NCBI RefSeq assembly: GCF_000420345.1
Contig: NZ_ATUT01000001.1
Location: 124,001-188,000, forward strand
Direction: 5' to 3'
Source: Faecalicoccus pleomorphus DSM 20574
GTDB taxonomy: Bacteria; Bacillota_I; Bacilli_A; Erysipelotrichales; Erysipelotrichaceae
DNA: 64,000 nt
The notes beneath the pieces were generated by a model. That model saw only the letters and a program-made list of their open reading frames with translations. It had not been told where the DNA came from and did not search any database. Shown here piece by piece: positions 26,147 to 34,385 of the stretch. Numbering within the stretch: position 1 is the stretch's first letter; every line of letters starts with the position of its first letter. Made by a program: the position numbers and the translations under genes.

Positions 26147-26182
26147 AAACAGGCGATAGTATCCAGCTGCCGCCTGTTTTTA
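26147..26182. terminator. Terminator between threonine aldolase and YitT gene
   Basis: AAACAGGCG (26147-26155) pairs perfectly with CGCCTGTTT (26171-26179) and is followed by T-rich sequence on the plus strand. The convergent gene ends at 26180, so it may serve both. Confidence 0.75.
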
Positions 26183-27031
26183 TTGATATTGCTTCTTAGA
26201 GGAAAAGCCTCGTCCCAGAACTTCACTGACACGACTGACGATCATAAACGCATCCGGATCGATCTGATGAGTCAGCTTTTCAATCTTTGAAAGTTCACGA
26301 TTGGAAACAACACTTAGAATTACAGATTGATCTTGATGAGAATAACCACCTTTTCCCTGCAACAATGTGATACCACGATCGACATCTTTTAAAATGGAAG
26401 ATGCGATTTGTTCATGATGCGGACTGATGATCTTCACTTCGGTCTTTGTCGTACCCATTAAAAGAACTTTATCTAAAACGATCGATGTCAACAAGATCAG
26501 TATGATACCATACAATAATCTTTCTAAAGGATTGTACAATGTCTGTGAAGATAGAATGATAAAATCAAAGACATATAAACTCATGGATACCGGAATCTTA
26601 AAAAAATGATGAAGCACCAAAGGGGGAATATCCATGCCACCGGTACTGGCTCCGCTTCGAATCACGATACCCAAGGCCAGTCCAATACCCAAACCTGCAA
26701 AGATCGTATTTAACAGTTCATTGTCAGTGATCACAAGATTTCCTAACAGCTGATTGAAAAATTCCAGTGCCATCGGATATACCAATGTAGATACGATCGT
26801 TGTCATCGCAAACTTTTTTCCTAATATCAAAAATCCTATCAACAACATTAAAAGATTAAATACCAGCACAAATAAGGAGACTGGTAACGACAAATAATGG
26901 TTTAAAAACAGGGCAATACCGGTCGTACCGGAACTCATTAAACTGGTGGGTAAGATAAACAGTTTTACAACCAGGGCATATAAGAAATTTCCGAAGATGA
27001 CCGGAATTACAGATCGTACAATCTTTATCAT
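26180..27031 (-). CDS. YitT-family membrane protein (DUF161-DUF2179)
   Basis: This 283-residue protein has five to six hydrophobic segments in its first 190 residues, with the family motif LPTSLMSSGTTGIALFLNHY near 25 and GIGLALGIVIRSGASTGGMDIPPL near 125. A soluble C-terminal domain (about 205-283) has the DUF2179 pattern ending in DPDAFMIVSRVSEVLGRGF. The start at 27031 is set by GGAGG 5 bases upstream; a longer frame reaching 27136 has no ribosome site. YitT proteins are common in Firmicutes and their transport role is not firmly known. Confidence 0.9.
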   Translation of the reverse strand: MIKIVRSVIPVIFGNFLYALVVKLFILPTSLMSSGTTGIALFLNHYLSLPVSLFVLVFNLLMLLIGFLILGKKFAMTTIVSTLVYPMALEFFNQLLGNLVITDNELLNTIFAGLGIGLALGIVIRSGASTGGMDIPPLVLHHFFKIPVSMSLYVFDFIILSSQTLYNPLERLLYGIILILLTSIVLDKVLLMGTTKTEVKIISPHHEQIASSILKDVDRGITLLQGKGGYSHQDQSVILSVVSNRELSKIEKLTHQIDPDAFMIVSRVSEVLGRGFSSKKQYQ

Positions 27032-27151
27032 AAAACCTCCTAAAAAAACACGCCAGTCAGAAAAATAAATTTTCCCTAACAAGCGTGGATCAAGGCATTT
27101 GCCTAATACAGAGATATTGTATCGAATGTTGATCAAAAAGAAAAGAGTAAA

Positions 27152-28249
27152 TTAATAGTTTAGCTTTCTTAGATTTTTTAAATATGTCCATCCCAGTACA
27201 CCATCTTTTTTGATTTGTGCTTTGTCCCGATATTCACGTACGATCTTTACAATATCTCCTTCTTTTAAAGGTATTTGATAATTGGTATAGTCTGAGGCAT
27301 ACCATTTGCCGTGGCGCTGTTCAATAAATTCATTATCAACCCAAAAAGCACGTTTTAAATGGAGACAATAAATATAGGACTGGTAACGCTCCTTCTTTAA
27401 AATTTCGATCTCACCGCGGTTCCAAGTCACAAACAAAGGAATTTGATTTTGATAATCTACACTTTGTATGCAGATGGCTGTGGGTAAGTCATCGTATCGT
27501 TTGACATCTACATGATGTTGTTCAAAGATCAGTGCATTTAACTGACCTCCTTTTTTGACGATGTTGCCGCCATCGATGCTGTAGATGTTCTTTTTTGGAT
27601 CGTAGAGTGGATCAAAACTGGCAATGTATTTCTGATATTCAGTAACCGGCATATGACCACAAATAACTTTCTTTTCAAAAGTCTGTTTCGTTTCAAAAAA
27701 CATAGGAGTGGTCATGGTGATCTTAAAGTCATCACCATATTGTTTTTCCGATGCGATACCGGCATGGGTAAAAATCATATCAGGTGTTTCAATCACATGA
27801 GGAAGATCATTAATAAAGGCCATTTCTTTGAGAAAGTGCTTTCGAAGCGTTGCGCAATAGACTTCCATATCCGTATTTTTATTCAAAGACATTCCGATTT
27901 CATTAGCCATTTCATGAAGAACTGAATTCTTTCTTGTCAATAAGATTTGTTTTAAAAAATCAAGACGATACGATAAAAAGGCATTTTTTACGGTGAAGTC
28001 ACAATTTCCCATTAAGGCATACGCATTTCCTTGTTCACAAAGTTGGATGATATAGCGCAATGTCGTAAGGTTTTCTTCTCCTTTTTCCAAAAGATCACCG
28101 GCTAAGATTAGACGATCGTTTGAATTATCGTAATGACAAAGTGACAATACATGTTTTAACGCTTTTAAATTGCCGTGGATATCACTGATCACGATTGTTT
28201 TTCCTTGTTGAAAAGCCGGTAAATTTAAAACTACAGGTTTACGATTCAT
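27152..28249 (-). CDS. PPP-type metallophosphoesterase with C-terminal SH3-like domain
   Basis: This 365-residue protein has calcineurin-like phosphatase motifs in order: SDIHGN near 22, GDLLEKG near 50 (in place of GDLVDRG), GNCD near 80 (in place of GNHD/E), FTHAG near 165 and CGHMP near 200. Residues about 310-360 (IPLKEGDIVKIVREY and GVLGWTYLKNL) resemble a bacterial SH3 domain. Substrates could be phosphoproteins or dinucleotides; none can be assigned. It starts 2 bases after the esterase stop and is the last gene of a four-gene operon with a Nudix hydrolase and an ATP-grasp enzyme. Confidence 0.85.
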   Translation of the reverse strand: MNRKPVVLNLPAFQQGKTIVISDIHGNLKALKHVLSLCHYDNSNDRLILAGDLLEKGEENLTTLRYIIQLCEQGNAYALMGNCDFTVKNAFLSYRLDFLKQILLTRKNSVLHEMANEIGMSLNKNTDMEVYCATLRKHFLKEMAFINDLPHVIETPDMIFTHAGIASEKQYGDDFKITMTTPMFFETKQTFEKKVICGHMPVTEYQKYIASFDPLYDPKKNIYSIDGGNIVKKGGQLNALIFEQHHVDVKRYDDLPTAICIQSVDYQNQIPLFVTWNRGEIEILKKERYQSYIYCLHLKRAFWVDNEFIEQRHGKWYASDYTNYQIPLKEGDIVKIVREYRDKAQIKKDGVLGWTYLKNLRKLNY

Positions 28250-28251
28250 AA

Positions 28252-29016
28252 CTACTCATAATAAAACAAAAAATCCAAGAATAAAGGCGCTTCTTCTTCC
28301 CAGGAACTTTCGGTGTGTTCCCCTTCCGGTTTGACATGAAAGAAGATTCTGGCACCATGCTCCTGTAATCGATTGGACAGTTCCGTACAAATTGTTGTTT
28401 CCTGTACAAAGGCATGTTTGCCATTTCCTTCCAGAGCACCCCAGGACATATAGAAAAAGGATGGTTGATCAAAAAATGTTTGATCGGCTTCCATCAGGAA
28501 ATAATCCGCCGTAGGGATCAAGTATGGTGAGATCACTAAAGAGCGAGAATAAATATCGCGATAGCGCATACCCGCAAACAAAGCCATTTCACCACCACAA
28601 CTGGAACCGGCGATCCATGTCGTTTCTCGCTGCGGTAAAGTCGGGAAGTGAGCATCAATATAAGGCTTGAGTTCATTGACGAAAAAATCCATTGTCTTTT
28701 CGCCTAAACCAGTCTGCTGCACCTGCAGCTCCGCATCGGCAAAAGGGTAGGGACTATATTCATTCAAGCGGTCATTACCATGGTGTGAACACTCCTGACC
28801 AACTACGATCATATCCTTTTTGCCTTCGATGATATGCCATGCCAAATTCCATGATTTTCCATAAGTCGCATCTTCATCATGAAAAAGATTATGTCCGTCA
28901 AACATGTATAAAACCGGATATCGTTTTTGAGAATATAAATAATCATCCGGTAAGTACATGTGGATCTTCCTTTGTTTCTGCAGGGCGGACATGTATAGGT
29001 CAAACTTTAAAATCAC
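28252..29016 (-). CDS. Alpha/beta-hydrolase esterase (putative esterase family)
   Basis: This 254-residue protein resembles the enterochelin-esterase-like family PF00756. RYPVLYMFDGHNLF near 38 is a typical early strand, and WIAGSSCGGEMALF near 128 holds the nucleophile Ser in a G-x-S-x-G elbow. The His in PEGEHTESSWEEEAPLFLDFL near the C-terminus is the likely third triad member. The GTG start at 29016 is chosen because it overlaps the TGA of the ATP-grasp gene (GTGA) and has AAGGA 9 bases upstream; longer frames overlap that gene by 80 bases. No signal peptide, so cytoplasmic. Substrate unknown. Confidence 0.82.
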   Translation of the reverse strand: MILKFDLYMSALQKQRKIHMYLPDDYLYSQKRYPVLYMFDGHNLFHDEDATYGKSWNLAWHIIEGKKDMIVVGQECSHHGNDRLNEYSPYPFADAELQVQQTGLGEKTMDFFVNELKPYIDAHFPTLPQRETTWIAGSSCGGEMALFAGMRYRDIYSRSLVISPYLIPTADYFLMEADQTFFDQPSFFYMSWGALEGNGKHAFVQETTICTELSNRLQEHGARIFFHVKPEGEHTESSWEEEAPLFLDFLFYYE

Positions 29017-30221
29017 TTGTTTCGATCCTTTCTTGTAGATTCCTGAAATGCGATCGCAAAGAAGGAATCCCTTTCTTCTACTGTACGGAAACGACACGCC
29101 AAAGTCACATCACCCATCGTAGCCGCATAGGCTTCCGGAAGATAGGTCGTGGCAATCCATTGATCTTTATACATCTTTTCAATCTCTTCCACACGATATT
29201 TATAGGCAATCGAATTTCGTCTTCCCGCAAAGCCGGCCGATTCACGGGCAATATGCATATAATCTCCCTGTTGCGTTAATAATACCTGTGCCCAGATATC
29301 ATAGACATCCAAAGAACCGGCATAGTTCATCAGATCTGGGGCAAAACCTCCCGGTGGACGGAAGTTGACTTCCAATCCAATGACCGCCCCTTTTTTACCC
29401 AAACCTTCTTTGTCTTTAGTCAAACGGAAGAACTCGCAGTGAAAGAACCGGTTTTTTAGGGCAAAGGCATGAATGGTACGTTGGGCAATGCTTCGATATT
29501 CATCACTGATTGTAAAGGCCGTATAAGCACCGATCGATTGCTGGTACTGTACACTGTCCATACAGTTGCCGACATATTCTAAAGAATTCAAATAACGAAT
29601 CGTTCCTTCCTGATCGCATACACCATCTAAAGTGAAGACATCGCCTTCAATGTATTCTTCCAAGATCATCTGGTGTTCCTTGGTCAAATCTAAATACTTG
29701 ATCAGATCTTCATCGTTTTTGATTGTATAAGTAAAGGAGGCACCTACACCATGATCGGGCTTTAAAACCAGAGGATAACCGATCTTTTTGGCAAACTGTA
29801 AGGCGTTTTCCTTAGAATCCACCAAATCGTATCGAGCGGTTGGGATGTTGGCCTTTTCATAGTATTTTTTCATGGCTGCCTTACTTTGGTATTCCTGAAT
29901 AGTCTTGTAGCTAAAGCCAGTCTTTACATTAAAATCATCGCGTAAACGAGCATCCAGATCGAGCCAAGCTTCATTGTTGGATTCGATCCAGTCGATCTTT
30001 CCATATTTGAACGTAAAATAACCAACTGCACGAAGCATCTCATCGTAATTGTTGAAATTGGAAACGACATAACATTCATCGATGTTTTCTTTTAATTCCG
30101 GTAATAAATTGTCATAGGCCGTATCGACGATGGCCAAAACTGTCGCTCCGTATTTTTTTAATCCCCGGCAAAACATCCAGTAGTTTTCAGGGTAGTTGGG
30201 TGAAATCATGATAAAATTCAT
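29013..30221 (-). CDS. ATP-grasp ligase of unknown substrate
   Basis: This 402-residue protein has the ATP-grasp layout: an N-terminal Rossmann-like domain (residues 1-100), the lysine-bearing ATP-binding segment KKIGYPLVLKPDHGVGASFTYTI near 150, the acidic hinge MILEEYIEGDVFTLDGVCD near 190 and the metal-binding GLEVNFRPPGGFAPDL near 290. The family joins a carboxylate to an amine or similar nucleophile with ATP. The substrate is unknown. It overlaps the Nudix gene by 4 bases (ATGA) and the esterase gene by 4 bases (GTGA), so all three are translationally coupled. Confidence 0.85.
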   Translation of the reverse strand: MNFIMISPNYPENYWMFCRGLKKYGATVLAIVDTAYDNLLPELKENIDECYVVSNFNNYDEMLRAVGYFTFKYGKIDWIESNNEAWLDLDARLRDDFNVKTGFSYKTIQEYQSKAAMKKYYEKANIPTARYDLVDSKENALQFAKKIGYPLVLKPDHGVGASFTYTIKNDEDLIKYLDLTKEHQMILEEYIEGDVFTLDGVCDQEGTIRYLNSLEYVGNCMDSVQYQQSIGAYTAFTISDEYRSIAQRTIHAFALKNRFFHCEFFRLTKDKEGLGKKGAVIGLEVNFRPPGGFAPDLMNYAGSLDVYDIWAQVLLTQQGDYMHIARESAGFAGRRNSIAYKYRVEEIEKMYKDQWIATTYLPEAYAATMGDVTLACRFRTVEERDSFFAIAFQESTRKDRNK

Positions 30222-30739
30222 TTGACATCTCTCCTTTCCAAAAGTGCATATTGCAGGGCAATGATTGTTTTTCCATCAATGATCTGATTGTTTTGAAGCA
30301 TTTGTTGTATTTCTTTGAGATCAATCCATACTTTGGTAATTTCTTCATCTTCATCCATAGCCAGCTTATGTTTTGTTACATAAGGTTCTATAGCTTCATA
30401 AAGCCAGATGACTTCATCACAAAATCCAGGGGTCGATACAAAGTGTATGATCGGTTTTAAACGCTTGCATTCATAGCCGGCTTCTTCGTTTAATTCGCGA
30501 AGACCGGCAGTCATGGGATCTTCTCCATATTCAAGCTTACCGGCAGGAATCTCCAGCGTTTCCTGATCAATCGCATGACGCATTTGTTTGACCAACAAAA
30601 CTTTATCATCGACGATCAAAAGCACACCGACACCACCGGGATGGCGAATGATATCGCGTCTGTATTCTTTATTATGGATCGTTACGTCTATTTGTTCTAA
30701 AGTAAAAATTTTCCCTTTAAAGATCTCTTTATTTTCCAT
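30218..30739 (-). CDS. nudF: Nudix hydrolase, ADP-ribose pyrophosphatase type
   Basis: This 173-residue enzyme carries a full Nudix box: GKLEYGEDPMTAGLRELNEE near 70, continuing AGYE. The upstream VLLVKQMRHAIDQETLEIPAG is typical of ADP-ribose pyrophosphatases, which cleave ADP-ribose to AMP and ribose-5-phosphate. It is the first gene of the operon with the ATP-grasp enzyme, esterase and phosphatase. The symbol reflects the family; substrate is inferred. Confidence 0.88.
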   Translation of the reverse strand: MENKEIFKGKIFTLEQIDVTIHNKEYRRDIIRHPGGVGVLLIVDDKVLLVKQMRHAIDQETLEIPAGKLEYGEDPMTAGLRELNEEAGYECKRLKPIIHFVSTPGFCDEVIWLYEAIEPYVTKHKLAMDEDEEITKVWIDLKEIQQMLQNNQIIDGKTIIALQYALLERRDVK

Positions 30740-30774
30740 ATATTTTCATCTTCTTTCATAGTTTTCATTATATC

Positions 30775-30807
30775 AAAAAAACCGGTCTTTCTCAAAGAAA
30801 CACCGGT
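30775..30807 (-). terminator. Intrinsic terminator of the amidase gene
   Basis: On the minus strand ACCGGTG...ACCGGT with an inner TTTCTT/GAGAAA pairing forms a long stem, followed by six or seven T. It separates the amidase from the Nudix operon on the same strand. Confidence 0.75.
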
Positions 30808-30813
30808 AAAAGT

Positions 30814-31533
30814 TCAGTCAATTTGTGCTAAGATAGCTTCGGCAATCGAGCGGGCAATTCGATCCTGATAATCTTCATTGGTTAAGTTGGTATAATCCTC
30901 GGTATTGCTTAAATAACCTAACTCGATCATGATCGTAGAAAGTGATTGATCCATAAGGATTGGAAAGTTTTCATAGTGATCACTGTCTAAACCATTAAAG
31001 CGAGAATAGTTGATAGACATCAGCTTTTCGTTGATCGCATTGCACAGATCAATCAATTCTTCCTTGGGATGGGTAAAAAGAGAGTATCCCTGAATGGTCG
31101 TATCGACATCATCGCTCATATGAATACTGATCAAATACTGCGCATTTTGATCTTTAGCCAGCTGGATGCGCTGCTTGCTGGAATCGACTTCATTGGCTGA
31201 AACAATTGTTGAATCATCGGTTCTTGTATAAACGACATTGTATTCTGCCTGTGCAAGATAATTACCTATTTTTTGTACAATTTGTAAATTAATGTCCTTT
31301 TCCGGTGTATGATCACCGCTTGTATAGCCGGTATCAATACCACCACCGCCGGCATCCAGACAGATCGTTGCTTTGGAGTGTGAAATACCCATGTCGATCG
31401 TATCATTTGTCTTTGCGTTAGTTGTTGTGTTGGTTGGTGTACGCACCTGAGGTTCATGGACAGTTGAAAGATTTGGCTGTACGATCAATGCCATGATCAG
31501 GGCTGCTATTAAAAACCACAAAGCTCTTTTCAT
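30814..31533 (-). CDS. N-acetylmuramoyl-L-alanine amidase (Amidase_3)
   Basis: This 239-residue exported protein cuts the amide bond between MurNAc and the peptide stem of peptidoglycan. An N-terminal hydrophobic segment (WFLIAALIMALIVQP, residues 5-19) acts as signal or anchor. The zinc amidase domain starts near 53 with TICLDAGGGGIDTGYTSGDHTPEKDI, where the usual His of the DPGHGG motif is Gly, and continues with YLISIHMSDDVD near 130 and the catalytic Glu in TIMIELGYLSNTED. The motif variant in the first zinc ligand is unusual and may reduce activity. GGGGGTG precedes the ATG at 31533; the extension to 31587 is rejected. Confidence 0.85.
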   Translation of the reverse strand: MKRALWFLIAALIMALIVQPNLSTVHEPQVRTPTNTTTNAKTNDTIDMGISHSKATICLDAGGGGIDTGYTSGDHTPEKDINLQIVQKIGNYLAQAEYNVVYTRTDDSTIVSANEVDSSKQRIQLAKDQNAQYLISIHMSDDVDTTIQGYSLFTHPKEELIDLCNAINEKLMSINYSRFNGLDSDHYENFPILMDQSLSTIMIELGYLSNTEDYTNLTNEDYQDRIARSIAEAILAQID

Positions 31534-31620
31534 GGGTTCACCCCCTAAAATCTTTATCATCATATCATAAAAGGGTGTCTTTGACATCCATTAGTCCTAC
31601 TTTCTTGTTGTCTGAAAATT

Positions 31621-31629
31621 TGTTATACT
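31621..31629 (+). promoter_or_regulatory. Extended -10 promoter of scpA operon
   Basis: TGT followed by TATACT (31624-31629) is an extended -10 element. No good -35 box lies at the right distance. The implied leader is about 12 bases. Confidence 0.45.
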
Positions 31630-31647
31630 GTGATATGGTGAGTGAAT

Positions 31648-32391
31648 GTGGAATTTAAAGTAACGATCGATCAGTTTGAAGGTCCATTGGATCTGATGCT
31701 GCATCTGATCAAAGAGAATAAATTAGATCTTTTTGACTTAGATATGCTTGTTTTGGCTAATCAATATATAGATTTTATTCATCAAATGAAAGATCTTCAT
31801 TTGGAAGTAGCCAGTGAATATTTAAGTGAGCTTGCTTCTTTGGTGGAATATAAAAGCCGTAAGCTTTTACCACGTGAAGAAGTGGTCGTAGAAGAAGAAT
31901 ATGAAGAAGAGACACAAAGACAAAGACTGGTCGAACGTTTATTGGAATATCAGCGCTATAAAGAAGTATCGGCTTCTTTAAAAGATTCTTTTGAACAAAG
32001 ACAGCTGCATTTTTCAAGACCGGCGGCTTCTTTGATTGAGTCATGGGCAAAACCAATCGAAATAGATGATCTTCCAACACAATCACCTTATGAGCTGGTC
32101 AAAGCTATGCAGCGTGTGATGCATCGCATGATCTTATTACAGCCTTATGAGACAAAAGTAACGATCAAGGAGTTATCAGTGGAAGAACGACTCGAACAAA
32201 TTCAACGCTTTTTAAATACGATCGATCACCCGATCACTTTTGAAAAGCTTTGTTCGGACTGTACCAATCTGCATATGATCGTTGTTACGTTTTTAGCTAT
32301 ATTAGATTTGATCCATCAGAAAATGTTGGATTTTACAATCAATGAAGAGGATCAGATTTATCTCAAGAAAGGAGAGCAGCTTCATGCATGA
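31648..32391 (+). CDS. scpA: Segregation and condensation protein A
   Basis: This 247-residue kleisin links the heads of the SMC dimer in the condensin-like complex that organises the chromosome. The N-terminal FEGPLDLMLHLI is the family signature and the C-terminus is a winged helix. Start: GTG at 31648 is preferred over GTG at 31642 because GGTGAG lies 5 bases upstream and because the family has eight residues before FEGPL. The 3' end overlaps scpB by 8 bases. Confidence 0.94.
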   Translation: MEFKVTIDQFEGPLDLMLHLIKENKLDLFDLDMLVLANQYIDFIHQMKDLHLEVASEYLSELASLVEYKSRKLLPREEVVVEEEYEEETQRQRLVERLLEYQRYKEVSASLKDSFEQRQLHFSRPAASLIESWAKPIEIDDLPTQSPYELVKAMQRVMHRMILLQPYETKVTIKELSVEERLEQIQRFLNTIDHPITFEKLCSDCTNLHMIVVTFLAILDLIHQKMLDFTINEEDQIYLKKGEQLHA

Positions 32392-32932
32392 TATAAAAGC
32401 ACTGGTGGAAGGCTTGATTTTTCTAAGTGGAGAGGAAGGACTTTCCATGATCCAGATACAAAATGCTCTACAAATTGAAGAAAGCCAGAAAGTACTGGAT
32501 GCGCTTCTTTCTTTAAAGGAGGAATATGCCTCGCCTGCAAAAGGAATTGAGTTAGTGGAATATGCCAGCCGATATAAATTTGTCACTAAAGACTTTGTGT
32601 ATCCGTTTGGACAAAAACTTTTTGAAAATATTCAACATCCGACACTTTCACAGGCTGCCATCGAAACCCTTGCGATTATTGCCTATAAACAGCCGGTTAC
32701 ACGTGTGGAAATTGAAGAGATTCGCGGGGTCAACTGTGAGATGATGTTAAAGAAGCTGCAGGCCAGAGGTTTGATCGAAGCAAAAGATCGATTGGATGTC
32801 GTAGGAAAGCCTTTACTGTATCAGGTGACCGATACTTTTTTAGATACATTTCAATTAGAGACGATCAAAGAACTTCCTGAGCTTCCAAAGCCACAGGAAG
32901 AACAAGAGTTGTTTCATGAGGAGGAACAATAA
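32384..32932 (+). CDS. scpB: Segregation and condensation protein B
   Basis: This 182-residue protein has two winged-helix domains and binds ScpA in the SMC complex. LVEGLIFLSGEEGLS at the start and TLSQAAIETLAIIAYKQPVTRVEIEEIRGV near 90 are characteristic. The ATG at 32384 has AAAGGAGAG upstream; the frame from 32342 is an extension inside scpA. It shares a TAATG junction with rluB. Confidence 0.95.
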   Translation: MHDIKALVEGLIFLSGEEGLSMIQIQNALQIEESQKVLDALLSLKEEYASPAKGIELVEYASRYKFVTKDFVYPFGQKLFENIQHPTLSQAAIETLAIIAYKQPVTRVEIEEIRGVNCEMMLKKLQARGLIEAKDRLDVVGKPLLYQVTDTFLDTFQLETIKELPELPKPQEEQELFHEEEQ

Positions 32933-33660
32933 TGGAACGATTACAAAAAGCCATTGCCCAGTCTGGTTTTTGTTCAAGACGAAAAGCCGAAGAGTATATC
33001 ATTCAGGGAAAAGTCAAGGTAAACGGAAAAGTTGTCGATATCTTAGGAAGCAAAGTGAAGCCTAACGATACGATCACAATCAACGGACAGGCATTAGTGC
33101 GTGAAGATAAAGTGTATTATGTAATGAATAAACCTAAAGGCTGTGTTTGTACAAGCAAGGATGAACATAATCGAAAAACCGTATTGGATTATATTCACAT
33201 TGATCAAAGAGTGTATCCGGTAGGAAGACTTGATTATGATACCAGTGGTGTCTTATTATTGACAAACGATGGCGATTTTACCAATAAGATGATCCATCCT
33301 CGTTATCATTTGCCCAAGACGTATATCGTAAATCTGCAGGGAATCTTAAGTGAAGACGATATTCGTAAGCTGCGTAAAGGGTTAAGTGATGGTAAGGAAA
33401 CTTTTCTTCCGGCAAAAGTCTATATGTTGGAAACCGATCCGACAAGAGATCGCTGTCGTTTTGAACTTACGATCACGGAAGGAAAAAATCATCAGGTCAA
33501 AAATATGATGGCGATGTTAGGCCATGAGGTGCGACGCTTACATCGAAAGCGTTTTGGTTTTATCGAAGCGGATACCCTAAAACCGGGCGAAATTCGGCAG
33601 TTAAAGCCATATGAAGTCAAAAAACTTTTGTATCTGGCCAATCAGGGAGAAACAAAATGA
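32932..33660 (+). CDS. rluB: Ribosomal large subunit pseudouridine synthase B
   Basis: This 242-residue enzyme makes a pseudouridine in 23S rRNA. An S4 RNA-binding domain occupies residues 1-60 (RLQKAIAQSGFCSRRKAEEYI) and the catalytic Asp lies in GRLDYDTSGVLLLTNDG near 100. GKNHQVKNMMAMLGHEVRRLHR near 185 completes the RsuA/RluB family pattern. The start overlaps the scpB stop. Confidence 0.93.
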   Translation: MERLQKAIAQSGFCSRRKAEEYIIQGKVKVNGKVVDILGSKVKPNDTITINGQALVREDKVYYVMNKPKGCVCTSKDEHNRKTVLDYIHIDQRVYPVGRLDYDTSGVLLLTNDGDFTNKMIHPRYHLPKTYIVNLQGILSEDDIRKLRKGLSDGKETFLPAKVYMLETDPTRDRCRFELTITEGKNHQVKNMMAMLGHEVRRLHRKRFGFIEADTLKPGEIRQLKPYEVKKLLYLANQGETK

Positions 33661-34385
33661 AACAAGTATTTGTAGAAGAGGCTTGTCAATTACACTCCAA
33701 GGTTCTTTTGGATACCAAACAGGCGCATCATTTATTTGATGTATTGCGTATCGAACAAAAAGAAACGGTGCGCGTAATCAGTAAACAAGGTGGTGCCTTT
33801 TTAGCTAAGCCGTTACAAAAGCCATATTTATATATCACGGATGAGATCGAAGTACCTGCTACCTTGCATCACATTACGCTTTGTTGCGCACTGATCAAGC
33901 AGGATCGCTTTGAAGTTATGTTGCAAAAGGCATGTGAGTTGGGTGTCAGCCGAATTGTACCTTTCGACAGTCGTTTTTCCATTGTCAGACTGGATGAAAA
34001 GAAAAAGGAAAAAAAGTATGAACGCTGGCAACAGATCATATTGGATGCCTGCAAACAATGCAATCGCAATGATTTAGTACAGCTAGAACCCATTCAAAGC
34101 ATTGAAACCCTGCATAACTATCAGGGAAAATGCAATCTGGTCTGTTATGAAAAACAAAACGAAGCATCGATGCATTTGGCATCGTATTTAAAAGATGATC
34201 CCAAATCGGTTTCCATCGTAATCGGTCCGGAAGGTGGATTCGATGTTAATGAGATCGATATCTTACAGGATGATCACTTTATTCCGGTTACCTTGGGAAA
34301 AAGAATCTTGCGTGCTGAAACGGCAGCGATTTATGCGTTATCCTGTATTGATTATCAACATGCTTTATCAAAGGAGGAAAAGTAG
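33657..34385 (+). CDS. rsmE: 16S rRNA (uracil-1498-N3)-methyltransferase
   Basis: This 242-residue SPOUT-fold methyltransferase modifies U1498 of 16S rRNA. ALIKQDRFEVMLQKACELGVSRIVPF near 80, IVIGPEGGFDVNEID near 185 and VTLGKRILRAETAAIYALS near 210 form the knotted S-adenosylmethionine site. It overlaps rluB by 4 bases (ATGA) and its stop overlaps the GTG start of mtaB. Confidence 0.94.
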   Translation: MKQVFVEEACQLHSKVLLDTKQAHHLFDVLRIEQKETVRVISKQGGAFLAKPLQKPYLYITDEIEVPATLHHITLCCALIKQDRFEVMLQKACELGVSRIVPFDSRFSIVRLDEKKKEKKYERWQQIILDACKQCNRNDLVQLEPIQSIETLHNYQGKCNLVCYEKQNEASMHLASYLKDDPKSVSIVIGPEGGFDVNEIDILQDDHFIPVTLGKRILRAETAAIYALSCIDYQHALSKEEK

